Source: Desulfobacula sp.
GTDB lineage: Bacteria; Desulfobacterota; Desulfobacteria; Desulfobacterales; Desulfobacteraceae
Direction of reading: 5' to 3'
Length of the DNA stretch: 64,000 bases
NCBI RefSeq assembly: GCF_014237455.1
Contig: NZ_JABZFL010000004.1
Coordinates: 1 to 64,000, forward strand
Shown here: positions 53,610 to 62,960 of the stretch, one piece after another
Layout: each line of letters starts with the position of its first letter
Numbering within the stretch: position 1 is the first letter of the stretch
Position numbers and translations under genes: made by a program
Notes under the pieces: generated by a model
Databases searched by the model: none
The model's input: the letters and a program-made list of their open reading frames with translations, nothing else
What the model was told of the DNA's origin: nothing

Positions 53610-54581
53610 TTAAGCTGCCGTTGCAATAAAAATAGCCCGGACAGGTGCAGGATATCCTTCTACGGTTTTATCGGGATCGGTGGGGTCAAGAAAATCTTCT
53701 AAGGTTTCCGTATGAATCCATCTGGTTTTTCTCTGCTCTTTAAAAGATGTTTTTGTGACATCCACACATCTGATGTTTGTAAAACCTGCCCGTAAAAGCC
53801 AGGATTCCATTGCCAGAAAATCCGGGATAAAAAAAATATTTCGCATTTTTGCATACCGGTCTTTCGGAAAAAGGCAGATGTTTAATTTTGAATCAATAAT
53901 AAGATTTTCAAGAATGAGTTGACCGCCGGGCTTCATGGAATCACAAATATCCTTGAGCATCTGGACCGGTGATTTTCGATGATACAGAACTCCCATACAA
54001 AATACCCTGTCAAAATATTTATCCATTTTTGGCAAATGATCATGGGCAACCGGAAGGCAGAAAACATTATCCTGTCGTAAAAATTTTTGTATGGTGAGAT
54101 ATTGAAAATAAAATGAACTTTGAGGTTCCACGCCCAATACCATCAACGGATTATGGGCTGCCATTTTAAACATGTAATACCCGTTGCTGGAACCGATATC
54201 TAAAATTTTCCGCCCTTTAAGACTGCCGATGTGAGGAATCAGTCTTTCCCATTTCATCCATGACTGCCACTCTGAATCAATCTGAATCCCGAAAAGGTTG
54301 AACGGCCCTTTTCGCCAAGGACAAAGCTGTTCAAGCTTATCCATTAACAAGTGGTGTTCCTGTTGTGTCAGATCTGATTTATCCCCAATGGTGACGGCAC
54401 GGCTTTCAAGGTCTATAATTGAAGGAACAAAGTCGGGCAGACTTTCAAGAATTTTTTTAAATTTTAGAAAATTACCTTTGGCATGATCCAGAAACGCTCT
54501 TTTCTCTTTTACAAGTGTTTCAAACTCATCGTAGCAATGGTCTATTTTCAGGGTATGCTGTTGTTGAAGAAGTTTTTCCAT
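53610..54581 (-). CDS. cmoB: tRNA U34 carboxymethyltransferase CmoB
   Basis: CmoB transfers a carboxymethyl group from carboxy-SAM to 5-hydroxyuridine-34 of tRNA. The 323 residues, the same length as in E. coli, show LCPWRKGPFNLFGIQIDSEWQSWMKWERL, GRKILDIGSSNGYYMFKM (SAM motif), VLGVEPQSSFYFQYL and DRVFCMGVLYHRKSPVQMLKDI. It lies 20 bp after cmoA on the same strand, forming the complete pair. Confidence 0.93.
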   Translation of the reverse strand: MEKLLQQQHTLKIDHCYDEFETLVKEKRAFLDHAKGNFLKFKKILESLPDFVPSIIDLESRAVTIGDKSDLTQQEHHLLMDKLEQLCPWRKGPFNLFGIQIDSEWQSWMKWERLIPHIGSLKGRKILDIGSSNGYYMFKMAAHNPLMVLGVEPQSSFYFQYLTIQKFLRQDNVFCLPVAHDHLPKMDKYFDRVFCMGVLYHRKSPVQMLKDICDSMKPGGQLILENLIIDSKLNICLFPKDRYAKMRNIFFIPDFLAMESWLLRAGFTNIRCVDVTKTSFKEQRKTRWIHTETLEDFLDPTDPDKTVEGYPAPVRAIFIATAA

Positions 54582-54601
54582 TTTACGTGTGACCTTTATG
54601 G

Positions 54602-55330
54602 TTATTTTTTTATCGCAATCATTGAGGCAAAATTAAACCATTTAAGCCAGACATCAAATGTTGTAAACCCGGCATTTAAGATTCTGTTTTTATGAGTTTC
54701 AATGGTATCCGGGATGAGGACTTTATCAAGGGCATCCCTTTTCTGGCTGATCTCAAGCTGGGAATACCCATTTTCAACTTTGAATGTTTTATAAAATTTT
54801 GTTTGAAGATCATCCAGCACCTTTGATGCATGAATGGTTTTTTCCGTTAAAAGAAGGATGCCGTTTGAATTCATCCCCTGATAAATTTTTTTTATGAGAT
54901 CATCGCGTTTCCCTGTATCCAGAAACTGCAGGGTCAGGTTGATTAAAACCACTGATGCATTTTTAATTTGAATATCTTCTAACAACCCGCAGACAAGGTC
55001 AACCTGTGGTGTATTATCATGTTTCTCAAGTCGCTTTGAATACTTTTCAATCATTGGTTTGGAGCTGTCCACAGCGACCATGGAGACTGTTCCTTCCTTT
55101 AATTGATTCAGGATCAGCATCCCAAGATTTCCATGGGAACAGCCCAGATCGTAAATACGACTGCCCTCCTGGTAATATTTGGCGGTAAGCTGGGATTGCC
55201 GCTGAATGGTTTCAGCATAAAACGGTACCGATCGATTCAGCATATCATCAAATACCCCGGCCACCTCTTCATTAAATTCAAAGGGGTTGACTCTGAGCTT
55301 TTTGTCTGCAAATACCTTGTCTTTCTCCAT
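54602..55330 (-). CDS. cmoA: Carboxy-S-adenosyl-L-methionine synthase CmoA
   Basis: CmoA makes carboxy-SAM from SAM and prephenate for CmoB. The 242-residue class I methyltransferase fold has FDDMLNRSVPFYAETIQRQSQL, IYDLGCSHGNLGMLIL, VAVDSSKPMIEKYSKRLEK, LICGLLEDI-type spacing and TLQFLDTGKRDDLIKKIYQGMNSNGIL. All family-specific positions appear intact. Transcribed with cmoB. Confidence 0.92.
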   Translation of the reverse strand: MEKDKVFADKKLRVNPFEFNEEVAGVFDDMLNRSVPFYAETIQRQSQLTAKYYQEGSRIYDLGCSHGNLGMLILNQLKEGTVSMVAVDSSKPMIEKYSKRLEKHDNTPQVDLVCGLLEDIQIKNASVVLINLTLQFLDTGKRDDLIKKIYQGMNSNGILLLTEKTIHASKVLDDLQTKFYKTFKVENGYSQLEISQKRDALDKVLIPDTIETHKNRILNAGFTTFDVWLKWFNFASMIAIKK

Positions 55331-55457
55331 TTTTTTACCCGCAAAATAATTATTTTTTTAAACTTTTATAATATTTAGTGAAGAAGTGCAAGAATGCCTG
55401 AAATCCATTTTACTTTTCCTTGACTCAAATCCTTTCATAATGCTATCTAATTTGGTT

Positions 55458-56213
55458 ATGAACCAAGACAATCTGACCAAAATTTTATCCCGGGTGGCAA
55501 AGGGGTCCTTATCTGTAGAAGATGCTCAAAAACAGCTTAAGCATATCTCTTTTGAAAATATTGATTTTGCACAGATAGATCATCACAGGTCTTTACGGAA
55601 GGGGTTTCCCGAAGTGATTTTCGGACAGGGGAAAACCAGTGAACAAATCATCGGTATCATGGAAAAAATGATCGTCCATGAGGATGTCATTCTTGTGACC
55701 CGCCTTGAAAAAGAAAAAGCACAAAAAATAACGTCAGTGTTTCAAAATGCGGAATATTTTAAAGATGCAAACCTCTTATGGCTAAAAAAGAATGAACCCG
55801 AAATCACCGGTTTTGGAAAAATCCTTGTAATTTCTGCCGGAACATCCGACATCCCTGTGGCAAAAGAAGCTTTTTTAACGGCCCAGGCCATGGGAAATGA
55901 AGTGGAGTCTGTCTTTGACGTTGGCGTGGCCGGTATTCACCGGCTTTTTGCGCATCAGGAACAAATTATGAGTGCTGCGGTCATCATTGTTGTTGCCGGA
56001 ATGGAAGGTGCGCTGCCCAGTGTGGTGGCTGGAATGGTCAAAGCTCCTGTCATTGCTGTTCCTACAAGCATTGGGTATGGGGCAAGTTTCAAAGGAATGA
56101 CCGCCCTTTTAGGAATGCTCAATTCGTGCAGTTCAAATATTGCCGTAGTCAATATCGATAATGGCTTTGGGGCGGGGTTTATGGCCTCTTCCATCAATCA
56201 TGTATCGGTTTAA
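55458..56213 (+). CDS. larB: Nickel-pincer cofactor biosynthesis protein LarB
   Basis: LarB carboxylates and hydrolyses nicotinic acid adenine dinucleotide in the first step of the Ni-pincer cofactor of lactate racemase-type enzymes. ATG 55458 gives 251 residues beginning MNQDNLTKILSRVAKGSLS. FAQIDHHRSLRKGFPEVIFGQGKT, ILVISAGTSDIPVAKEA, GVAGIHRLFAH and VVAGMEGALPSVVAGM show the PurE-like AIRC fold. Longer in-frame starts lack ribosome-binding sites. larC and larE are not in the window. Confidence 0.87.
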   Translation: MNQDNLTKILSRVAKGSLSVEDAQKQLKHISFENIDFAQIDHHRSLRKGFPEVIFGQGKTSEQIIGIMEKMIVHEDVILVTRLEKEKAQKITSVFQNAEYFKDANLLWLKKNEPEITGFGKILVISAGTSDIPVAKEAFLTAQAMGNEVESVFDVGVAGIHRLFAHQEQIMSAAVIIVVAGMEGALPSVVAGMVKAPVIAVPTSIGYGASFKGMTALLGMLNSCSSNIAVVNIDNGFGAGFMASSINHVSV

Positions 56214-56246
56214 AGAATAAAACTTTGGTGAAATGAAATTTTTTTC

Positions 56247-56273
56247 TTGACTTAAATAAAATTTATATATAAT
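56247..56273 (+). promoter_or_regulatory. Putative promoter of the ilv-leu leader
   Basis: TTGACT (56247-56252) and TATAAT (56268-56273) lie 15 bases apart in AT-rich DNA, about 28 bp before the leader peptide start. TTCTTG (56244-56249) would give an 18-base spacer. Either fits transcription of the leader and operon. Confidence 0.5.
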
Positions 56274-56300
56274 AAAACTTATTTAAGTAGAGTAAAAATT

Positions 56301-56384
56301 ATGAATACAAATATTATTAACAACCTACTAGTCCTTATTATCGTGGAGGTCATTATTATTACCTCCAGGCGACGGGGCTCTTAG
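56301..56384 (+). CDS. Branched-chain amino-acid attenuator leader peptide
   Basis: This 27-codon frame starts at ATG 56301 and ends at TAG 56382. Thirteen of its 27 residues are Ile, Leu or Val: NIINNLLVLIIVEVIII is the core, followed by a basic RRR tail. Such a run of codons for the operon's own products is the hallmark of a leader peptide in transcription attenuation. A weak AGAG ribosome-binding site precedes it. Scarcity of charged Ile, Leu or Val tRNA would stall ribosomes here and let the operon be read. Confidence 0.85.
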   Translation: MNTNIINNLLVLIIVEVIIITSRRRGS

Positions 56385-56450
56385 TGGCATAAACCTTAAA
56401 TCAATTTTAAAAGCCGTTATCAGCCCCAGGGGGGCAGATAGCGGCTTTTT
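56345..56450 (+). terminator. Transcription attenuator with alternative hairpins
   Basis: The terminator hairpin (56411-56447) pairs AAGCCG with CGGCTT, TTATC with GATAG and GCCCC with GGGGC, has one mismatch and an AGG loop, and ends in TTTTT (56446-56450). Upstream, GGAGGT (56345-56350) pairs with ACCTCC (56361-56366), a pause hairpin within the leader peptide. GGGGCT (56374-56379) is complementary to AGCCCC (56422-56427) of the terminator and can form an antiterminator. The mutually exclusive pairings are a classical attenuator. Confidence 0.82.
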
Positions 56451-56469
56451 CAGTTTGGAGACAGACAAA

Positions 56470-58161
56470 ATGAAACTTACAGGTGCCCAGATTCTTATCA
56501 AAATGATTAAGGCAGAAGGAATTGACACAATTTTCGGATATCCGGGCGGTGCTGTCATTGATATTTATGATGCGCTTGCAAAGGACAATGGCCTTCGTCA
56601 CATCCTTGTCCGTCATGAACAGGGTGCTGTCCATGCAGCCGATGGTTATGCAAGGGCGAATAATTCTGTTGGCGTTGCACTTGTCACTTCCGGCCCCGGA
56701 GCCACCAACACGGTGACAGGAATTGCATCAGCCCACTCAGACTCCATCCCGGTTGTTGTGTTTACAGGTCAGGTCCCAACGGCACTGATCGGAAATGATG
56801 CATTCCAGGAAGTGGATATCGTGGGCATCACGAGGCCCTGCACCAAACACAATTACCTTGTAAAAAATATGGATAAACTGGCGTCTACCATTAAAGAAGC
56901 ATTTCATCTGGCAAGATCGGGAAGACCCGGCCCTGTTCTCGTTGACCTGCCAAAGGATATTCAGAATACCCAGGTTGATTTCAAAGAACCAAAAACAATC
57001 TCTTTGAAATCCTACAAACCCAATTATAAACCCAATAAAAAACAGCTCCATAAAGTGGTTGATCTGATCCGGCAGGCCAAAAGACCGGTTATTTTTGCCG
57101 GAGGTGGTGTTATCCTCTCCCGGGCATCTGCCGACATCACCCGTCTTGCAAAAATAGCAGATATTCCTGTCACTGCATCCTTGATGGGCCTGGGGGCATT
57201 CCCGGGGTCAGATCCCCTGTGGCTGGGAATGCTGGGCATGCACGGCACCTATCGGGCCAATATGAGCATTGGCCATTGCGATCTTATGATTGCCGCAGGT
57301 GTCCGCTTTGATGACAGGGTTACCGGAAATATTGAAAAATTTGCACCTGAAGCCAAAATTGTTCAGATTGATATCGATCCCACCTCTATCCATAAAAATA
57401 TCGAGGTCCAGTGCCCCGTCGTGGGGGATTGCAAAGCTGCCTTAAAAGGAATCATTCAATTGATGGAAGGCAAAAACCCGGAAAATTTTAAAAATGGCCG
57501 CAGGGAATGGCTTGAACAGATCGAAGAATGGAAGAGTACAACCCCGCTAAAATATGAGCAGGATAATGTTGTGATCAAACCTCAATTTGTCATAGAAAAA
57601 CTCTATGAACTGACAAAAGGTGATGCCATTATCACAACTGAAGTCGGGCAAAATCAGATGTGGGCGGCACAGTATTATCACTTTAACAAGCCCAATCATT
57701 TTATTACATCCGGGGGGCTGGGTGTCATGGGTTTTGGATTGCCTGCTGCCATTGGAGCCAAAGCCGCCTGCCCTGACAAGCTGGTGGTTGATGTTGCAGG
57801 AGACGGGTCCATCCAGATGAATATCCAGGAATTAATGACGGCTATTGAATCAAAGATAGATGTTAAAATAGTAATCCTTAACAATAAATATCTGGGCATG
57901 GTGAGACAATGGCAGGAACTATTCTATGAGAAAGTCTACTCTTCCACCAATATGGAGAATGCCCCTGATTTTGTAAAACTGGCTGAGGCTTACGGTGCAA
58001 AAGGGTTAAGATGCACCCGGCCCGATGAAGTGGAATCCACTCTGTCAGAAGGCCTTAACTATGAAGGAACGGTTATCATGGAATTTGCCGTGGACAGGGA
58101 AGAATCCGTCTATCCCATGGTTCCGGCCGGTGGTGCAATCACGGAAATGCTTCTGGTTTAA
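56470..58161 (+). CDS. ilvB: Acetolactate synthase large subunit
   Basis: The catalytic subunit makes acetolactate or acetohydroxybutyrate from pyruvate with TPP. ATG 56470 follows GGAG. The 563 residues show MKLTGAQILIKMIKAEGIDTIFGYPGG, the activating Glu in RHEQGAVHAADGYAR, GRPGPVLVDLPKDIQ and the TPP motif GDGSIQMNIQEL...NN (NNKYLGMV). Length and motifs are normal. It is the first structural gene of ilvB-ilvN-cimA-leuA. Confidence 0.95.
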   Translation: MKLTGAQILIKMIKAEGIDTIFGYPGGAVIDIYDALAKDNGLRHILVRHEQGAVHAADGYARANNSVGVALVTSGPGATNTVTGIASAHSDSIPVVVFTGQVPTALIGNDAFQEVDIVGITRPCTKHNYLVKNMDKLASTIKEAFHLARSGRPGPVLVDLPKDIQNTQVDFKEPKTISLKSYKPNYKPNKKQLHKVVDLIRQAKRPVIFAGGGVILSRASADITRLAKIADIPVTASLMGLGAFPGSDPLWLGMLGMHGTYRANMSIGHCDLMIAAGVRFDDRVTGNIEKFAPEAKIVQIDIDPTSIHKNIEVQCPVVGDCKAALKGIIQLMEGKNPENFKNGRREWLEQIEEWKSTTPLKYEQDNVVIKPQFVIEKLYELTKGDAIITTEVGQNQMWAAQYYHFNKPNHFITSGGLGVMGFGLPAAIGAKAACPDKLVVDVAGDGSIQMNIQELMTAIESKIDVKIVILNNKYLGMVRQWQELFYEKVYSSTNMENAPDFVKLAEAYGAKGLRCTRPDEVESTLSEGLNYEGTVIMEFAVDREESVYPMVPAGGAITEMLLV

Positions 58162-58185
58162 TTTAAAATCTTAAAAAGGATGTGT

Positions 58186-58683
58186 ATGATGAAAACAAAC
58201 AGCTACCTGCTTTCCATCCTCGTAGATGATGAACCAGGCGTTCTTTCAAGGATTGCAGGCCTTTTTTCAGGACGGGGGTTTAACATTGACAGCTTGAGTG
58301 TGGCAAGCACGGCAGAGCCTGATGTATCAAGAATTACCATGGTAACCAAGTGTGAACCCCATATCATTGAACAGATAAAAAAACAGCTTCACAAGCTGAT
58401 CAATGTCATTACGGTAAATGATCTGACAGATAAAAAATATGTTCAGCGGCAGCTGGCATTAATCAAGGTAAATGCAAAATCTGAAAAAAAAGCAGACATA
58501 TTAAGAATTGTCGATATTTTCAGATGTAAGATCGTTGATGTGGGTCTTTCCCACTACACCATAGAAGTTTCCGGAGACAGTGAAAAACATGATGCGATTG
58601 TCTCATTATTAAAACCCATGGGGATCATTGAAACAGCCTCCACAGGTTCCATAGCTCTGGCAAGGGAAAATGGGAAGCATTAA
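58186..58683 (+). CDS. ilvN: Acetolactate synthase small (regulatory) subunit
   Basis: The regulatory subunit carries an N-terminal ACT domain (SYLLSILVDDEPGVLSRIAGLFSGRGFNIDSLS) and a C-terminal domain for assembly with IlvB. It binds valine for feedback inhibition in family members. Start ATG 58186 or 58189 follows AAAGGA. About 165 residues, normal length. It is 24 bp after ilvB. Confidence 0.94.
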   Translation: MMKTNSYLLSILVDDEPGVLSRIAGLFSGRGFNIDSLSVASTAEPDVSRITMVTKCEPHIIEQIKKQLHKLINVITVNDLTDKKYVQRQLALIKVNAKSEKKADILRIVDIFRCKIVDVGLSHYTIEVSGDSEKHDAIVSLLKPMGIIETASTGSIALARENGKH

Positions 58684-58721
58684 TTTAATTAACAGGTAAA
58701 AACCGATAAACAGGACCAACA

Positions 58722-60317
58722 ATGGAAAAATCACTTTTATACGATACCACGCTAAGGGATGGCATGCAGGGAGAAAACATCTTCTTCTCCCCTGAAGACA
58801 AGGTAAAAATAGCCAGACGTCTTGATGAAGCAGGCATCCATTATATTGAAGGCGGATGGCCCGGATCAAACCCGGGCGCCCAGCATTTTTTCGAAATGGC
58901 AAAAGATATGGAATTCAAAAATGCCAAAATAGCCGCTTTCGGTGCCACCCGGCATCAGGGAAAAACCTGCGATCAGGATGCCAACATCCAGGCACTATTA
59001 AACAGTGAAGCCCCTGTGATTACCATCTTCGGGAAATCCTGGGATCTCCATGTCGAGTCCATCATGCAGAATACGAAAAAAGAGAATCTTGCCATGATCA
59101 AGGAAAGCATTTCCTATCTCTTAAGCCGTGGCCGGGAAGTCCTCTATGATGCCGAACATTTCTTTGACGGGTATAAGGCCAACCCGGACTATGCCTTAAA
59201 AACCCTTGAGGCAGCGGTTGAGGGAGGGACAAAATGCCTGGTCCTCTGCGACACCAATGGCGGATCCATGCCTTGTGAGATTGATACCATTACCAGAAAA
59301 GCGCTTGACTATTTCAAGGAAAATTCTGTGCCGGATCTTATCTTCGGCATACACACCCACAATGACTGCGCCATGGCTGTGGCCAATTCAATCACAGCGG
59401 TTCATGCAGGCGTTACAATGGTTCAGGGAACCATTAACGGTTATGGCGAGCGGTGCGGCAATGCAGATCTGACCGCCATTATCCCTATCCTGGCCCTGAA
59501 AATGGGCCGGGATTGTATCAGCCACGAAAACCTTGAAAAACTGCGGAACCTCTCACGGTTTATTTCTGAAACTGCCAATGTGCCGCCTGTTAATTCGAGG
59601 CCCTTTGTCGGTAAGAGTGCTTTTGCCCATAAAGGCGGAGTTCATGTGAGCGCTATTATGAAAAACCCCAAGGCCTATGAACATATTTCTCCGGAACTTG
59701 TCGGAAACAAACGACGTGTCATTGTTTCCGAACAGTCCGGCAAGAGTAATATCAAATACAAAGCCAAAGAACTCGGGGTTGATCTGGGTAAGAATGGTAA
59801 CATTGAGCACCAGATCGTATCCAGCATCAAGGAACTTGAAGATTACGGATTTGAATTTGATGCAGCTGAGGGCTCTTTAAAACTCATCATGGAAAAACTA
59901 ACCGATCAGTTTGTCCCCCATTTTGAGCTGGAGTCCTTCAGGGTAGTGATTGAAAAAGACAAGGAACGCCCCTGCTACTCCCATGCCATGATCAAAATCA
60001 GGGTAGACAATAAGACTGAAATTACTTCTGCTGAAGGTGACGGGCCTGTCAGTGCTTTGGATAATGCATTAAGAAAGGCGCTGACCACCATGTTCCCAAA
60101 AATCAATGACATGCATCTGGTTGACTTTAAGGTCCGTGTCATTGACGGAATGGATGGAACCGATGCAAAAGTACGTGTTCTGATTGAATCACGGGATGAA
60201 AACAATATTTTTTCAACCATCGGTGTTTCAGAAGACATTATAGAAGCAAGCTGGCAGGCACTGGCCGACAGTTTTCAATATAAACTCTCATTAGACAATA
60301 AAAACAAGGCAAAATAA
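58722..60317 (+). CDS. cimA: Citramalate synthase
   Basis: CimA condenses pyruvate and acetyl-CoA to citramalate, giving 2-oxobutyrate for isoleucine without threonine deaminase. The 531 residues resemble TIGR00977-type CimA: LYDTTLRDGMQGENIFFS, EGGWPGSNPGAQHFFEMAK, LCDTNGGSMPCEID, FGIHTHNDCAMAVANSI (metal His) and NGYGERCGNADLTAII, with a C-terminal regulatory LeuA-type dimer domain. The position between ilvN and leuA, 2 bp before leuA, fits an isoleucine/leucine operon. Confidence 0.93.
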   Translation: MEKSLLYDTTLRDGMQGENIFFSPEDKVKIARRLDEAGIHYIEGGWPGSNPGAQHFFEMAKDMEFKNAKIAAFGATRHQGKTCDQDANIQALLNSEAPVITIFGKSWDLHVESIMQNTKKENLAMIKESISYLLSRGREVLYDAEHFFDGYKANPDYALKTLEAAVEGGTKCLVLCDTNGGSMPCEIDTITRKALDYFKENSVPDLIFGIHTHNDCAMAVANSITAVHAGVTMVQGTINGYGERCGNADLTAIIPILALKMGRDCISHENLEKLRNLSRFISETANVPPVNSRPFVGKSAFAHKGGVHVSAIMKNPKAYEHISPELVGNKRRVIVSEQSGKSNIKYKAKELGVDLGKNGNIEHQIVSSIKELEDYGFEFDAAEGSLKLIMEKLTDQFVPHFELESFRVVIEKDKERPCYSHAMIKIRVDNKTEITSAEGDGPVSALDNALRKALTTMFPKINDMHLVDFKVRVIDGMDGTDAKVRVLIESRDENNIFSTIGVSEDIIEASWQALADSFQYKLSLDNKNKAK

Positions 60318-60318
60318 A

Positions 60319-61863
60319 ATGACAACAAATGATCAAATTATTATTTTTGACACCACATTAAGAGATGGAGAACAATCACCCGGAGCAAGTATGAACCCGG
60401 CTGAAAAACTGCGAATTGCCACCCAGCTTGAAAAACTGGGTGTCGATGTGATTGAAGCAGGATTTCCTGCCGCATCAGAGGGTGACTTTGAGGCGGTCAA
60501 GGCTATTGCCCAAACCCTTAAAATTTCCCAGATTGCAGCGCTTTGCAGGGCAAGTGATGATGATATCAACCGGGGCTGGGAAGCCATCAAAAATGCAGTC
60601 AACCCAAGAATCCACACCTTTATCGCCACCTCTGAACTGCATATGAAGTATAAACTTCAGATGGAAAAGGAAGCGGTTCTGGAACAGGCCATCAAATCTG
60701 TTCAGCTTGCCGCATCCTATACAGATAACGTGGAATTCTCAGCAGAAGACGGGTCAAGATCCGACCCTTCATTTTTATGCAAGGTGTTTGAAGCGGTTAT
60801 TGATGCAGGCGCCACAACAGTCAATCTCCCGGATACGGTAGGATACGCCATCCCGGAAGAATATGGTGAGCTTATTAAATATGTCATTAAAAATACACCC
60901 AATATGGATAAGGCCATATTGAGTGTCCATTGCCACAATGACCTCGGACTTGCCACATCCAACACCCTTACCGCCATAAAAGCCGGGGCAAGACAGGTTG
61001 AAGTCACCATCAACGGTATTGGAGAAAGGGCCGGGAACACTTCTCTTGAGGAAGTGGTCATGTCTCTGAATACAAGACCTAATTTTTTTCCCCAGACCAC
61101 ATCCATTGATACCACAAGGATTTATCCCACAAGCCGTCTGGTCAGTATGATCACTGGAATTCTTGTGCAGCCGAACCGGGCCATTGTAGGCGCCAATGCC
61201 TTTGCCCATGAAGCCGGTATCCACCAGGACGGCGTATTGAAAAATCCCATGACCTATGAAATCATGAAACCTGAAACCATCGGCCTGGCTAAAAACAACC
61301 TGGTCTTAGGAAAACATTCAGGACGTCATGCCCTCAATTCCCATATCCAGGAAATGGGATATGATCTTTCCAAGGAAGAATTGAATACGGTTTTTGAAAA
61401 ATTCAAACGCCTGACTGACAAGAAAAAAAGCATTCAGGATGAAGACATCGAAGCGTTGATCAACGAAGGGGTATTAAGAAGTTCTGAGGTCTTCAGCCTT
61501 GAATATATCCATGTATTGTCCGGCAATACGGTCTTTCCAACCGCCAGTATTCAACTGAACATCAATGGACGCCCGGTCCAGGGAGCGACAGAAGGAAGCG
61601 GTCCCATTGATGCGGTATACAATATTATATCCAAGCTGACCGGAACCAAATCCGAACTCTTAAGATTTACCATCTCCGCTTTGACCGAAGGAACGGATGC
61701 CCAGGGCGAAGTAACAGTCCGGCTGCAGGAAAACGGTATCGTAGCCCTGGGAAAAGGGACTGATCCGGATATCATTACTGCCAGCGCTTTAGCCTATATA
61801 AACGGTCTCAACAGATTGGAATATTTAAAGGAGCATCCGGTTGTAAGACCTGAAAACCTTTAA
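60319..61863 (+). CDS. leuA: 2-isopropylmalate synthase
   Basis: LeuA makes 2-isopropylmalate from 2-ketoisovalerate and acetyl-CoA, the first leucine step. At 514 residues it has IIFDTTLRDGEQSPGASM, VIEAGFPAASEGDFEAV, SVHCHNDLGLATSNTLTAI, NGIGERAGNTSLEEVVMSL and the C-terminal LeuA dimer domain for leucine feedback. It ends the operon. The next gene is convergent. Confidence 0.95.
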   Translation: MTTNDQIIIFDTTLRDGEQSPGASMNPAEKLRIATQLEKLGVDVIEAGFPAASEGDFEAVKAIAQTLKISQIAALCRASDDDINRGWEAIKNAVNPRIHTFIATSELHMKYKLQMEKEAVLEQAIKSVQLAASYTDNVEFSAEDGSRSDPSFLCKVFEAVIDAGATTVNLPDTVGYAIPEEYGELIKYVIKNTPNMDKAILSVHCHNDLGLATSNTLTAIKAGARQVEVTINGIGERAGNTSLEEVVMSLNTRPNFFPQTTSIDTTRIYPTSRLVSMITGILVQPNRAIVGANAFAHEAGIHQDGVLKNPMTYEIMKPETIGLAKNNLVLGKHSGRHALNSHIQEMGYDLSKEELNTVFEKFKRLTDKKKSIQDEDIEALINEGVLRSSEVFSLEYIHVLSGNTVFPTASIQLNINGRPVQGATEGSGPIDAVYNIISKLTGTKSELLRFTISALTEGTDAQGEVTVRLQENGIVALGKGTDPDIITASALAYINGLNRLEYLKEHPVVRPENL

Positions 61864-61920
61864 GGTTTAAAAAAACAGTCAGCGTTAATGAAATGATTTC
61901 ATTTTGATAATTTTTAAAAT

Positions 61921-62958
61921 TCAGGCGGTCTCTTTTACCTGATAAACTATAAGTTTTTCTGAACGTCCCTTTACTAGAACAGAAGGCTGTTCAATCAATT
62001 TATAATCATGGATTAATCTGTCATAAGTCTGGTTGCTGATAAGGATATCAGCCTCAAACCTTTTACAAAGATTTGCCACACGAGAGGCCACGTTCACCGT
62101 GTCGCCAACCAGGCAGTATGTTTGCCGTTCCTTTGATCCCACAACTCCAGCCAGGGCAGGACCGGTATGTATGCCTATGCCGTGATTGAGTTGAGTTTGT
62201 CCGGATTCCCGGAATTTGGAATTGAGTTTTTCCAAAGCTAACCGCATCTCCAAGGCTGACTGGACAGCTTTTTCAGGATGCTGCTCATTCGGGAAGGGTG
62301 CGCCGAATACAGCTTCAATCTCATCTCCCACATATTGTAAAACCACACCACCAAAATTTTGTATGACTTCGGTCATGGAAGCATAATATTCATTAATCCT
62401 TGCAAAGACTTGTTTAGGATGATTCTGTTCTGCAAATCCAGTAAAATCTCGAATATCAGAAAAAAGTAGGGTTACATTTTCCATAGTTCCCCGGGTATTA
62501 AGCCGCCCACTTAAGATAAGCTCTGCCACAGAAGGATGGACATGCCTTCCAAAAGCATCCTCCACCTTCTTGCGAATTTTTTCCAGTGTTAAATGGGTTT
62601 TGACACGGGCTCTGACAATCGGAGGGCTGAATGGTTTGGTAATATAATCAACAGCTCCAAGTTCCAAGCCTTTTGTCTCATCTGATTCATCAGATTTAGC
62701 CGTCACAAAAATAATAGGTATATTTTTCGTGCTTGGGTCTGCCTTAAGCCTTTGGCAAAGCTCGTAGCCATTCATTTCAGGCATCATAATATCCAAGAGT
62801 ATAAGGTCGGGAAGATTTGTTCTAATGTCTTCAAGCGCTGATACCCCGTCCATTGCAACGCTCACTTTATAATCGAAGGCAAGTGTTTCAAGAAGGATAT
62901 CAATGTTTGCCTTAGTGTCATCAACCACCAAAATTCTCATTTTAGATAAATCAAACAT
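61921..62958 (-). CDS. Response regulator with class III adenylate/guanylate cyclase domain
   Basis: An N-terminal receiver domain (VVDDTKANIDILLETLAF, phospho-acceptor D56 in LLLDIMMPEMNG, K108) is fused to a class III cyclase. The cyclase has the metal aspartates in LFSDIRDFTGF (D168) and VGDEIEAVFGAP (D212) and YCLVGDTVNVASRV. The usual Lys three residues before the second GD is Gln (Q208), so nucleotide specificity is unclear. A phosphorelay likely controls cyclic nucleotide production. The gene follows the HPt-bearing kinase fragment by 2 bp, which suggests they act together. Confidence 0.85.
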   Translation of the reverse strand: MFDLSKMRILVVDDTKANIDILLETLAFDYKVSVAMDGVSALEDIRTNLPDLILLDIMMPEMNGYELCQRLKADPSTKNIPIIFVTAKSDESDETKGLELGAVDYITKPFSPPIVRARVKTHLTLEKIRKKVEDAFGRHVHPSVAELILSGRLNTRGTMENVTLLFSDIRDFTGFAEQNHPKQVFARINEYYASMTEVIQNFGGVVLQYVGDEIEAVFGAPFPNEQHPEKAVQSALEMRLALEKLNSKFRESGQTQLNHGIGIHTGPALAGVVGSKERQTYCLVGDTVNVASRVANLCKRFEADILISNQTYDRLIHDYKLIEQPSVLVKGRSEKLIVYQVKETA

Positions 62959-62960
62959 TG

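Noticed and set aside
61855-61875. Hairpin after leuA as terminator
   Set aside because: AAACCTT/AAGGTTT is weak and followed by A residues on the plus strand, so it cannot be a standard terminator for leuA.
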